Source: Melampsora larici-populina 98AG31 (Eukaryota; Basidiomycota; Pucciniomycetes; Pucciniales; Melampsoraceae). Taken from it: a stretch of 64,000 bases of DNA. A program made the translations under genes and the position numbers. Location: NCBI RefSeq assembly GCF_000204055.1, contig NW_006768782.1, forward strand, positions 353,401 to 417,400. The letters are read 5' to 3'. Of the stretch, positions 13,108 to 24,068 are shown piece after piece. Position 1 is the first letter of the stretch; every line of letters starts with the position of its first letter. The notes beneath the pieces were generated by a model that worked only from the letters and a program-made list of their open reading frames with translations, was not told the DNA's origin and did no database searches.

Positions 13108-14859
13108 CGTCTTTCACTTCGCTCGGCCTCGGTTCCAAGTCGTTTGCAGATCGCTTAAAACTGTATCTATCCGCAGCAGTTGGATAGGTTGATTGACCCA
13201 AGGACTTGCGCTTAATTCTTGACTTCGCCCCCGTAGCAAGTGATCGTTAAAGTCGTAGAGGATGACGGGGTGAGGAAGTGTTGGCAGTGAAGTTAATGGT
13301 CTGTTCTTAGAATATGATGGTGATGATGATGATGATGATGCTAATGATAAGAATATTAATTGTTGATGATATAGATGATAGGAAAGAAAGTCAAAAGTCA
13401 AGAGGGCGGTAAAGAAACAACATTCAAGTGAATGTTCAACAGCTTTTTCTGAGACAAATCATTTCATTTTGCCACCTACAATTGCCAGCCATCCTTTCTC
13501 CATCGTGACTATCAACATTATCTCACTCTAGTTGATAATTCAATTTGTAAAGCTGAGCTACCGAAGACCATAAAACCAACACATTTCAAGAGCTAGCCAA
13601 CTTTACCATCATCGACCATCATAGACTGGCAACTTTGTCCTTGTGCAAAATTAGATAGGAGAACCCCGACTAGACATCCTCATCGACCGGCTTTGAGAGA
13701 CTTATCCAGCCGCCGCTCTACGGTGTATTCACGCATGCATAATCTAGATTTCTGTGTTGGATCAGGAAAAAATTGGTTGATTGAGAATTTATTCTCACCA
13801 ATCAAGATATCAAACTGGTGATTTGGTACATCCTCGATTTGCATCTCAGTTGAAACCTCAGGCCAAGTGCTTGGTTGGATGATCATTTTGACATCGTGTT
13901 ATTCATTCAGTTTCATTCGCGATTCAAAGGCCCCAGTTGACCATCTCTTTCCTGTACTACTAAAGTGAAGAGGCCATCTCAACAGCTGGAAGGCTGGAGA
14001 AAGGAATTGCAAACAAGTCTCAACTGGCATGATCACTCGTATAAGATTGACTTTCATTGTTATTGAAAATTGTTGTGGTCTCACAATCCACCCTCATGAG
14101 GCATTCATGGACTGGGAAACATCATTCGCAATAGAACCACTTGCTGTCCATCTCCTTCTGCAAACCAGGTGTGATGTGGTGCTCTGAAACACCAACACAG
14201 GTACCCGCGTTTTGTTCCCCATTTTGCCGTGAACAAAAACCTCGTTGTACTTGAAAGTGGTTCAAGTTGAAAGATTCGGGGTTTAAAATCTGAGGCATAA
14301 AGATCTGTAGCAGAGGTACAGCCAACCGGGCGCTAGAACACAATAAAGAGTATGCTCCGGAAGCGGTGGAATGTTGATCAAACGGTTACATCAAGACAAA
14401 TATCAATTGCCAGAAAGTTCTATGAGAATCGATTGCACGCGTGAACCGATAAAAGAGGACATGATTGCGAAAGACGGGTGTCATAAGGGTACGTGCTTTT
14501 GAGAGCTCTCCTGAGTTTTGGATTGACCTCAAAACTACATGACCCCCATACAGAGACCCGATGTAAGGGAGACCGCCGTGCAGTTTTAGGCACTTTACTT
14601 TCCAAGATCAACAAGAACACGGGTGAACAGATACTATTGACCAATCTTACATTGCAGCACATTAAAGATATAAATTACGTGATCATAATGCTGCAAAAAA
14701 GCAAATATTGAAATACATGTAGACTGAAGAAAGAATTAATACTTTTACAAGAGCAGCAAAACCAAAACGGAAATCACAGACGTTAAGATAGATCAGCTGG
14801 TCTGGACATTGCCGATGAAGAACACAACAGAGATCAAAAAGGTAATCTTTATGCACCGC
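13108..14859. other. Intergenic with (GAT)n run and short Cys-containing frames
   Basis: Upstream of the kinase. A (GATGAT)n microsatellite lies at about 13318-13342. Minus-strand frames at 14122-14343, 13899-14084 and 13680-13886 could be remnants of a small secreted-type gene: one holds Cys residues and 'WFYCE', and another starts with hydrophobic sequence. I could not join them into a frame without stops, so they are not called as a gene. Confidence 0.4.
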
Positions 14860-17800
14860 TCAATCGGATGTAGCAGCACTGCCTTGTTGATTCTTGATTA
14901 CAGAATCAAGTTGTTTGCCCCTTCTGTCAGAAGCGTCTACTTGTTCTTTAAGGTTTTGAACTTGAGTCGTTAATTCATTCATTCGTTCTTTAGCACCTTG
15001 TCGTTCACGTTTCACTTTTTCTTCCAATTCTCGGTTTCTTTCTTGTAATTCTCTTAGCCTAGCTTGCCAACTTCCTTCTGCTGTAGCTACTTTAACTTTG
15101 GCTTCACTCAATTTCTCTTCAGCTGTTTTCAATTGAGTTTGAGTAGCTAACAATCGTTTTTCAAGCTGTGATGCCCGATTGACAGCTTGTTTATGTTCGG
15201 TTATCGATCCAGGCGAAGTTCCAGATAACGAGGCTCTTTGTTTTAGAGAATTGATCTGTTTTTGTAGTTCACTCGCTGTCTCTCGTGCTGATTCTACTTC
15301 ACACTGCTTTGTTGTAACCCGAGCTCGCCATTGACGTTGTGTGTCGGTAGCAGCTTTGATGGTAGTCTCAAATTGATCCAGCTGCCGCATTCGACTATCA
15401 TGCTGTCGCTTCAAGGAGCTAAATTCGGCGCCAAGAACATGTTGGCCGAACATCAGACAAGATTCAACCCTTCAAAAGAACGGAGTATCACATACGCATA
15501 TTGTTTTTCGAGTCTGTTTTCAAACTCTTTAATCTTTGTGTCGAATCCAGATTGAATTGCGCTTAAACTTCGTAATCGATTGATTACACAGTCGTGAAAC
15601 ACGGAGAAATTTGAGAACGGCTTGGCATCCGACTGACCGCTGGTTTTTTTCTATGATCCAGGGCAGAGCCGGGTTTGATGACAAGTGTGATATTGCGTGT
15701 TATATGATAAACCTTCTTGACGGGAAAGAATATGGAGAGTGAGGTAAAGGCGAAACTTACGAGGCTGCTCCCACTGTTCACAAGTTTGTCTATGTATTGA
15801 TAGATGGTCAATAACAAGGTATTGCGTTCACTAAGTTGTTCGCGGTACTGAGTCTCAGTCTTGGATAATCGCTTGTGATCTTGTGAAAGGTCATCCTCCA
15901 AAGTCTGAATTCGATCCTTGGCACTTGCCAACTCGTTTTGAGCTTGGCGGATAGTCTAGCAAAAGATATAATCAACAACTGTGACTCAAAGAGGGAACTA
16001 CAGCGAAGAAAAAAAATACCTTGGACTGTTCTTCGAAGTTTTCATTGAGTTGTCTCCTCGATTCTTTGACTTGATCTAATTGATCGCTTAGTTCATCTCT
16101 TTCTTGTTGCTATGTTAAATTCAAAATGAGTAGCGATACATTGACCGGACTGAATTCCAAACTTACCAGAGTGAGAATTTTAGAATTCAATGACCTGCTT
16201 TCATTTTGCGCCTTGCTGACGTCCAGCTTGGCTTCGCTCAAATCTTTGGCAGCATTAGCCAGATCTCGGTGTAGCCTCTCGATCTCTAGTTCCAATGAGA
16301 ACCGATCGTGTGATTGAGATTCATTAATTCTGAAAGATTCAGTCTCTACACTCTTTAAAGCTGCTTGCATCTTCTCCACATCTTCTTCACGTGCTTCCAA
16401 CCGTCCTTTTACGTGAGCAAGGTCGCTTTCCGCTTGGGATAGGGCCTATGAATTGTTATCAAGCAATACGAGATGAATTCACGGATATGGGAAATGACAG
16501 AGAAAAGCAATGCCGTACTTTCTGTTTAGCATCCAACATTTGTTGGAAAGAAGCCTGTATCTCCCGCTTTTCCTTCTTCATTCCAAGGATCTGCATCGAA
16601 TTTTCCTCTCGAGCATCTCTCAGTTCCCTTTCAAGGTCATCAACATCGCGCTCTAGTCTCCGTCTAACGTCCGCTTCACTGCGACGTCGTTCTTCCATCT
16701 CGGCTTGTCTCAAGGCCAATTCTTCATGTTTTTCACGCAAAAACTTGACCTCCGATTGACATGATTCATATTGGATGGTTAGCTCGTTTAATTCGGACTT
16801 TGTATTACTGAGTTTCTGTGAGAGATGAAGTGAATAAGTGGAAGATCAAGACATTGGAGACGTTGGGTGACAAGAGACCCACCTGTTTCAGTTTAGCAAC
16901 CACTTGATCATGGACAGCTGTGCGATTCGAAGCTTCGCGGTCCAGTTCGTCCAGTTCGTTGTTAAGATTGCTGATGAGCGTCTCTTTTTCTTCCACTTCT
17001 ACTGCGAGCTCTCGGTTACCAGCGCCAATCTGATATGTACCATACACAAATAAGATCGGTGAGCTTTTATAAGCAGTTTGCACACTGACGAAGAGAACTT
17101 ACTTCTTTGAGATCCGATTGAGTAGCCTCGAGTTCATTAAGGGCGGCTTCCAAATCTTGAGATTTTGTTTCCAATTTTGCATTGGTGTCTCGCAAAGATC
17201 TCTCTGTGTTTTCTTGCAGGAGTACAATACCGCGTAATTGCTCACTTAAACGCTCAAGTTGATCTTCTCGCTCATCGATCATCTATAGAAGGGGTTTCAA
17301 ATCAAAAAGTAGAGTCAACCTTTGTCGACAAGTTCATGAAACACGTACTGACATCTTGCAAATGGTCCATCTCCGCCTTGGCAGATTCTAAATCAGTGGA
17401 ACATTCTTGGTTCACTTGGTCTATCTGTTGTGCGTATAAGGTTTCTCTCTCTTGCAATTCCTGATTGAGCTCGTCGATCTCCTTCTCGCGTTTTTCGAGG
17501 TTCAACAAAGCGGAAGCAAGCTTGTCTCTGTACAAGTTGAGCTCCTGTGGTGTAGTTCAATCAGTCAACTATTCTCTAGCAAAGATCGGACAAACTGGAC
17601 ATACTTCTCTTAGTTCATCACCCTCGATCGGATCATTATTGCGATCCTGGATCTTTTCTATCTCACAATCTCCCCTTTGAAGGTCTTCCTCCAGCTCGAT
17701 TACCTGCCTCTTGAGATTATGGACTTGGTCTTGTAATTTTTCTTTCTCTGTATTCCGTGTGGTCAGCATTGTGACTTGAGCAGTAATCTGAGACCTTAAA

Positions 17801-19531
17801 GAGGCATTTTCATCTTCCAAGATAGCCATCTGCGAGTACACATTATCAACTTCTTTCTTCAAATCTTTGATACGATTGGCAGATGCGGCAGTGGAGGCAG
17901 GCGTATTTGTCGACTTTCTCCCATACTCGTCGTGGTCGTCAAGTCTGCTATGAGTACGACTCATCGTATCGCTTGCCATCCCGAATTCGTCCACTCGACC
18001 TGTCCTTCGACCAGCATACCTTGTGTCATGTAAGGCATTTTGTGCGTCTAATAATTGGAATTTCAAATCTTGATGATCGGCCATCAAATCTTCCCTCGAT
18101 TGACGCTCCTCAGTGAGTTCACTTTTGAGATTTTTTATTTCAAGCAAATGTTCTTCTTTGACCCAGTCTTCAATGTTCTGATTCTGCCTGAGTCTTGGTT
18201 CATTCGCCTTGTTGCTACTGCGCGCCTGCAAGCTAGAAATTTCCGTGTCTTGATGAAATCCCTTTCCAAGTTTTCCTTTGCTTTGTCGCAACTCAGCTTC
18301 CAGGTCAGATACTTTCTTCGCATTTGCAGTCTTTGTAGCTGCCAATTGCTCTTCACATTGTCGAAGTTCCGATTCTAGCCGACTGATAGTAGCCTTATCT
18401 TGGAGACGAGGAGATCCGGTTTGAGATTGAAGGGTTTGTTGTAGGATGACTTCATCACGCTCCGCTTTTGTTTGTGCTATAGCTCGCTCAGCTTCGAGAA
18501 GTAGACGTTTGTATCGCTTCAACTCCTGTCGAACTGTCTGAAACTCGACTTTGATCTCAACATTCTCTTTGAGGGCGAGATCAACTTGATCGGGTGCTAA
18601 TTTGGCCAGGCGGTCTTCTAAGAAGTATATCTTGAGTTTAAGATTGAAATTTTCTTTCTTTACTTCGTCAATGACCTGTGATAAGTGCCAGAGGCTGGTC
18701 AAGACTGCGAACCACATTTAAGTCAGTTTTGAAAAGAACTGTCCTTACCTTTTCTTGCTCGCGTAAAGTCAGATGGGCGCCTTTGCCGCGTGAAGTATCT
18801 GAAGCCAAGCTACGTTTAGGCAATATGCTGCTTGCCGTCTTCTTCCCAGCCGCGAGGTGAGGTCCTCCCCCATTGCTGCTACTTCGCCTGGATACTTCGG
18901 GGCTAGCTGGAGGACTTAGTGCGAAAGCTGCGGAATCATTGAGAGTCTGATGAATTGAGCTCATGTTTGAATCTTCTGGCGCAGTGCCTTCAGGAGAGTC
19001 CGATGATATAGGACCATTATGAAGACGAGATGATCCAATCCTTGAAGGTTTCCGTTTGGATGAGGCGTTTCGTGAGGTGATTGGAGAAAGCTTGTCGAAT
19101 GTGTTTGCAGGTCTGTTGGACCGTGTAGTGACACGGGAAGGAGTATTAGGATGATTGATGGTGGGTCTTGATCCAGATTGGAAATTTGAAGCATTCGTAT
19201 TACGCTGGTTTCTCTGGTCAGCTCCATCGGGCTTTTCTGAAGTTTCGGCATTGTCCCGATAGCGGTTGGGTTCAGATGAAGAGTCTGGACTCAAGTTTTC
19301 ATCGGCTGCGCTTGTCAAGTTACGAGCCAAGAATCCTTTATCCTTTTTCGATTGTTGACGACGAGCTGCTCCAACTGCCAAGGCCTTTCCCAATTCACGA
19401 TCGAATTCATCACTGTGAAAACTATCTTCGTCGGTTCCGAAGGTGATTCCACCAAGTTTGGAAATACCGCCACCTGTCTTGTCGGGTAGATGGGTAGCAC
19501 CTTCTCCGTAGGAGTAATCTGCTGAGTCCAT
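14860..19531 (-). CDS. Coiled-coil MTOC protein with centrosomin N-terminal motif 1
   Basis: Eleven exons on the minus strand, about 1,320 aa. Exon 1 is 19531-18749 and exon 2 is 18675-17605, both phase 0; the last exon starts at 15418 and stops at 14860. The Ser/Asn-rich N-terminal third (about 250 aa) carries 'FGTDEDSFHSDEFDREL'. The centrosomin N-terminal motif (CM1) spans the first splice: 'LTLREQEK' joined to 'VIDEVKKENFNLKLKIYFLE' and 'DRLAKLAP'. Everything after this is heptad-rich coiled coil, apart from a conserved-looking globular stretch near residue 1,100 ('PFSNFSVFHDCVINRLRSL'). By family (Mto1, Pcp1, ApsB, centrosomin), the CM1 motif docks and activates the gamma-tubulin complex at spindle pole bodies or cytoplasmic microtubule-organising centres. 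I cannot tell which fungal paralogue this is. The start codon lies 284 bp from a transposon end, so the 5' regulatory region may be rearranged. Confidence 0.88.
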
Positions 19532-19814
19532 TTCACAATGAAAGATGAAAGATGAATAAAGGCCTTGATGAAATCAACATAGGTGACAGAATATCGAGAA
19601 ATGAAATCGATGACTCCTGACATGTAACATCCACACACTCTGGACCCTGGTGGAGCTGCGACCCGGCCATGGCTCGATAACGTCAGACCCGATCGAGATT
19701 CAGCTTGCGGATATTCTGTTCTGCGCTGATGGTCCATACTTGTTCTTTTTCTTTCTGCTCTAAATCTTTTTTCTCAATATTTTTGTGAACTTTTCAGCAA
19801 CATCCTGACCAATT
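19532..19814. promoter_or_regulatory. Upstream region of the centrosomin-motif gene, cut by a transposon
   Basis: Only 283 bp separate the start codon of the coiled-coil gene (19531, minus) from the left end of the TIR transposon (19815). The part next to the transposon is T-rich on the plus strand. Whatever promoter existed beyond this point is now on the far side of a 4.25-kb insertion. Confidence 0.45.
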
Positions 19815-19950
19815 ACAGTCAATCCAAAAAAGCTTGGCCCGCCCAGTTTCCGTAAAATAATATTTTGCCCAATACAGGCCAAAATTCAATCGAGATAGCG
19901 ATATCTCGATTGAATTTGGCCATTGAATTTGGCCAGTTGACTGCTGTTGA
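19815..19950 (+). repeat. Left terminal inverted repeat with two nested palindromes
   Basis: Outer 52 bp match the right arm with one difference by eye. Inside are an ATTTTGCCC...GGCCAAAAT palindrome (about 19861-19885) and a second palindrome, TCAATCGAGATA...TATCTCGATTGA (about 19887-19914). The arm ends AGTTGACTGCTGTTGA about 86 bp before the accessory gene's ATG, so it likely contains that gene's promoter. Confidence 0.9.
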
Positions 19951-20035
19951 CCACTCGACTCCATACCCTCCATCCCACCACGACTATACCCTCGATCCCA
20001 CCACAACTATCCCAACAAACTATTCCAAATCCACG

Positions 20036-22125
20036 ATGGTCAAAAAACCAACCAAAAAGCAACTTCTCCAACCAAAAAGCAACTTCTCTTAGAAGCTGAA
20101 CAGAGAAGACGTGAAGAACTGTAAGTATTCAAAACCCAATTCTTATCAACGATAATTCACTGACCCATGGTTTTTTTAGTGCGATTCGGCAAGCGAGACA
20201 AGCTGGACCTGAAGGCCTTAGCCCTGAACGTGGTAGAGAAGGTACCCCTTATCAAATGTACAAGTAAGCTTCTTTCTTCGATTCTATGTCACTTGATCAA
20301 AGTTGTTCAGCTGCTTACCTTTGCGTTTAATTTCTCTCCGCAGACGTGGCCATCATTTTGAAGACGTTATCGGCGGCCCACGTCAATATCAAGATAACGA
20401 ATTGATCCATTTGGATCCGAAACGCAAACCAGGCTTCCAGGAATTTGAGTGTCGACTTCGTGGACCACACCCAGGTGAGTTTTTCCACCCATCTCAGAAT
20501 TTCTCATTTCTTCATTCCAAACACTCATCTCGCTCTTTTTTATTCTCTTTCTTTCTCTGTCCGTTTCTCCGATCATTCAGTTCCAGCCCCACCAATGTCT
20601 TTCAACGCCTTTATCGATGAGGCTCACGTCGACCCAATGCTTAGGAATCACGATATTCAAGGTCAACCTCGAGCTGTGAGCGGTAAGTTCTTTCATCCCT
20701 CTGTATAAAACAACTTTCATCAATTGAACTGATGTGATTCTGATTCAGAACCACATGTTGACATCGACTTGACCGTTACACCACCGCCACGATACCCTGA
20801 AGTGGCCGTTCAACCTAGCTTGGAAGCTGACGAGGCCAAACCAAGCCTTGTCAAGCTATGGTTCCACGTCTATACTCCGATCCCGAAGACCAAGGCTGAA
20901 AAACAAGCCGGAACCGCCCAGAAGTACATCGATCTCACAAGTGAGCCGGCTTTCAACTCCGTCATTCAAATCCATGGGGCTACACTCGTCGATGTCAAAG
21001 AGGCCGTCTTCGATGCTTGTGCTGAAGTCAAAGCGGTATGTGGATCTCTTCTCAGAGAGGCTGATCTAGATGGTAAGTTGGCATTCAAAGGCTACGTGGC
21101 TGGCCGTGGACCGTTTCTCAAGTCGGCCTTGAAAATTATTGCATCGGAGGTGGTCCTTGACCACTTCAAGGAAACCATGAAGGCCAACAAGGGTAAAGAA
21201 GTTGGTTTCAAACTTTTCATTGATAATCCAAAGACTGCCAATCGTCTAAAATCAAAGGTAAGTTACTTTTTTACTTTTCGATTCCTTTTCTGAAATCTCA
21301 TTTGCTGATGATGTTTTTTTTTCAAAAATACTGAACAGGAGGACACTTTTGATCGAGCCACTCTTGACAGTCATCCAAATTAATTGGCTCCTCATCGAAT
21401 CGATGAATTAGAAATGCACGTAAGTACTGACTTCATCTTGGCCTCATCATAAACCTCTACTGATCCCTGTTTGATTACAGGATATCGATGTTAATCCAGA
21501 ATGGCAGCGTATACGAGTCAAGCTCATGCAGGACTATGGATGTGTCTCAATTGGCGGTCGGGAGTGTATGGGGCTTATCAACCCAGAAAATACCAACGAG
21601 GCAGTCCACTTGAGCCATTCGATGATGGATACTTGGGCAACTGCATTGGTAAGTACTTCCTTTTTCATCATCTCAATCACTATTGACCAATTTCCTTCTT
21701 TGAACCAGTTCAAACGCAAACCTGGAGTAACTGAGATGGCGCCACCCAAGCTACCTGAATTCCGATTTTGCCGCATTTCCAACCAGGTTGGTCATCCTCA
21801 TCAACAACCTGCTGCCCCTGCCGATAACGTTCAAACTACTTCCCAAGTGCCTGACAATCGTATTGAGTCACCTATTCCAGGTCCTCCTCCACCTCTTGAA
21901 GACTTCCTTAATTGGGCCAAGATTTCACCAGAAGACGAACACACCCGTGCCCTTCTCAAGAAGCTTGATATCATTGATTACAAAGCTTTCCTTTTGCCTT
22001 CTTTAGATGTTCCAACCCTTTCTGGGTTGGGATTTGCGTATGGAACCGCAGTACGTTTACACGACCAAGCCCCATTATATCGAGCTGAACTCAAGAGACG
22101 CAAGGATCCTGGCTTCTGGGATTAA
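20036..22125 (+). pseudogene. Accessory gene of the TIR transposon, function unknown, damaged
   Basis: Eight exons read inward from the left end. ATG at 20036 begins 'MVKKPTKKQLL'. Later exons join cleanly at c.20180-20262, 20343-20474, 20580-20682, 20749-21258, 21340-21420, 21481-21651 and 21710-22125. Recognisable stretches are 'FEDVIGGPRQYQDNELIHLD', 'DPKRKPGFQEFECRLRG', 'MSFNAFIDEAHVDPML', 'VKLWFHVYTPIPKTKAEKQ', 'WQRIRVKLMQDYGCVSIGG', 'NEAVHLSHSMMDTWATAL' and 'MAPPKLPEFRFC'. The 'LS..M.D.WA.AL ... PP.LPEF' block resembles uncharacterised repeat-associated proteins I recall from basidiomycete genomes; no domain can be named. There are two lesions: a 20-bp tandem duplication in exon 1 that shifts the frame, and an in-frame TAA at 21380-21382 followed by continuing protein-like sequence. 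About 500 residues in the undamaged form. Its position between the repeats indicates it moves with the element. Confidence 0.8.
20048..20087 (+). repeat. 20-bp tandem duplication breaking the accessory gene
   Basis: CCAACCAAAAAGCAACTTCT at 20048-20067 is repeated perfectly at 20068-20087. With one copy the first exon reads on as '...KKQLLLEAEQRRREEL' into a good donor at 20121. With two copies the frame shifts and meets a TAG at 20088-20090. Confidence 0.92.
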
Positions 22126-22704
22126 TTCAGTCAAAAAGGATCGAAATTTGTAACAAATTTTATTGTAGCAAGCACTTGTCATCCTTGTACAAGCTTAGCA
22201 GATATTGTATTCATTATTAACCCCCGTAAAAGACCAACTGTTTGACTGTTACTGCTGAAATGAAATCTTATGTATGAATCTGTGAAAAACTGATCTATAA
22301 GATCATGAGCCTTTTGCCACAGTGATACTTTTAAAAAAATACTCGAGTAAAATTGAGGACTTATTGAGTTCATATTGGTTCATCCAAATTGTATTCAACT
22401 TGTATCTCAACACACTTTTGGCTATCATGCTTATTGACTTCATCATCTCACAATTGATGAATTGCACAAACTTATTATGGAAGTTTTGAGATAAGCTCTT
22501 GAAGCAATGGGTTATGGCTCATTTTTAATCAAGGTAATCAAACAAACATCAATGGGTATGAGAACCCTTTTTATTACTCAGGCGCATACAGAGAAATTTC
22601 TTTTGGTGAGATGATACAACATGACTTTTCTTTAGGTTCGAGATGAGAAAACATAATCAAAAACTTCTTCATAGAGGGAACTTTTTGAGCTTGTCCAGAT
22701 CATA
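22126..22704. other. Space between the convergent transposon genes
   Basis: A+T-rich, 579 bp, between the two stop codons. It probably holds both 3' ends and poly(A) signals. No other gene was seen. Confidence 0.5.
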
Positions 22705-23827
22705 TCAGTAATACCCACATGTCTCATAAAGTTTCTCAATCAGGGTACTCGTGGATACTTCACTCATGATCACCATCAAACATCTTAGTTTATTGATTGC
22801 ATCGTCTAGAGTCTGATTTCTTCTGAGTCGATCTTTGAAGACCTTGAAAATTCGCTCGATCGGGTTGAAATCCGGTGAGTACGGTGGTAGATAACGGACA
22901 AGGATGCCCAAAGATGCACACAAGCATTCGATCGCTCCACCATGATGGATGGTGCAGTTGTCCAGCACTAATACCAAATTTCGAGCTGGGTATTGGTTCA
23001 TGACAGGCAGCTGGAATATATGAATGCATAACCATCAGTTTCATCGAATGTACACAAAGAGAGAAGAAAGGAATGAGAGGAACTTACCAAGATGTGCTTG
23101 AGGAACGCTTCGAAATCCTTTCGAAGGTATGCGTTGACCTTTGAGTGTACCGCGAGTAACCCCATTTCACATATGGCTGCAAGCATGCTGTAATGGGGTC
23201 CACATCTTCTTTGCTTCAACTTTGCAGGTCGTTCGCCTTTCTTTGATCTGACTTTGTTTCGCATGACTTCTTGTGATGTTAGACCGGTCTCGTCTGAAAG
23301 AGAAAAAAAAGTCAGTTACTGAATCCTCAATTGAAGATAAGTAAAGAGATTGAACTTACCCAAAAAAACAAGGCATTTGGGATCGACATTAGCAATCCGG
23401 ATGGAATAAGCTGCCCGTCGTTTCCGCGGGATTGGTTGGGGATCGACCTTTTGGAAACTGTGTGAACCGTTAAGAAGAGCCTCTCCTTCAAATCGTTTGC
23501 GATAGTCTGGCGACATGCGAGTAGATCAGTGTGATCATACATCGCCTCTTGAACTTCATCCAGGAAAAGGGTCGGATCGTCTTTGATAAGCTCGATCATG
23601 AACTCGCGGTCCTCCTTAGAGTACAAAGTCGGGCGGCCTTGTCTCTCGTAGGTCATGGTGTTTCTGATGACACAGTGAGTGAGTTCGTAAAGATTCCTCC
23701 ATCGTCTGAAGGACTTGGCAGAAATATCGGTGAGAAGCTCGTTGTTGATCGCTGAAATGGGTTGTCCTAGAAGCCATTTGTTAAGGGCTATCACTTTGAG
23801 TTGAGGGCTATACTTGATGAACGGCAT
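22705..23827 (-). pseudogene. Tc1/mariner (IS630-type) DD34E transposase, frameshifted
   Basis: Three exons (minus): 23827-23360, 23293-23088, 23010-22705. Introns have GT-AG ends and closing phases. The start 'MPFIKYSPQLKVIALNKWLL' leads into a helix-turn-helix region ('QPISAINNELLTDISAKSFR'), followed by 'MTYERQGRPTLYS' and 'VQEAMYDHTDLLACRQTIA'. The catalytic core is 'RIANVDPKCLVFLDETG' (first Asp), 'NLVLVLDNCTIHHG' (second Asp) and 'YSPDFNPIERIFKVFKDR' (Glu), with 34 residues between the second Asp and the Glu. In exon 1 the protein-like sequence changes frame near 23445-23465, between 'LKERLFLTVHTVSK' and 'DPQPIPRKRRAAYSIR'. An indel there would truncate the enzyme. By family it would cut at the terminal repeats and insert at TA. 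Sequencing error cannot be excluded. Confidence 0.9.
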
Positions 23828-23927
23828 TCTGTATGTTAAGTTTGATTCTGTAGTGAATTCGAATCTGACAAAACTGGAAGAACGAAGGCGATGATGTTTG
23901 TAGGGGATGAGGATGGTTGAGCTACAC

Positions 23928-24066
23928 TCAACAGCAGTCAACTGGCCAAATTCAATCGAGATATCGCTATCTCGATTGAAGGCTCAATACAAGCATATTT
24001 TGGCCAATACAGGCCAAAATATTATTTTACGAAAACTGGGCGGGCCAAGCTTTTTTGGATTGACTG
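23928..24066 (-). repeat. Right terminal inverted repeat
   Basis: Mirror of the left arm, read on the minus strand. It includes ATTTTGGCCTGTATTGGCC followed by AAAAT, a perfect-looking palindrome, and the TCAATCGAGATA palindrome. It lies 100 bp upstream of the transposase ATG. The middle of the arm differs from the left arm by short indels while the outer 52 bp are conserved. Confidence 0.9.
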
Positions 24067-24068
24067 TA

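Larger units (their letters stand above)
19815..24066. mobile_element. Two-gene Tc1/mariner-superfamily DNA transposon, inactivated
   Basis: The 4,252-bp element starts CAGTCAATCCAAAAAAGCTT and ends with its reverse complement. It is flanked by TA on both sides (19813-19814 and 24067-24068), the hallmark target duplication of Tc1/mariner/IS630 elements. The terminal inverted repeats are about 136 and 139 bp, with nearly identical outer 50 bp and palindrome-bearing inner parts. A DD34E transposase runs inward from the right end and an accessory gene runs inward from the left; the two stop 580 bp apart. Single-gene mariners are usually 1.3-2 kb, so this one is large and has an extra gene. Both genes contain lesions, so this copy looks dead. 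It could be mobilised in trans only if its repeats still match a live copy. Confidence 0.9.

Noticed and set aside
13680..14343. Possible small secreted Cys-rich gene on the minus strand
   Set aside because: The three frames cannot be joined by plausible splice sites without stops; kept only as a remark on the intergenic region.
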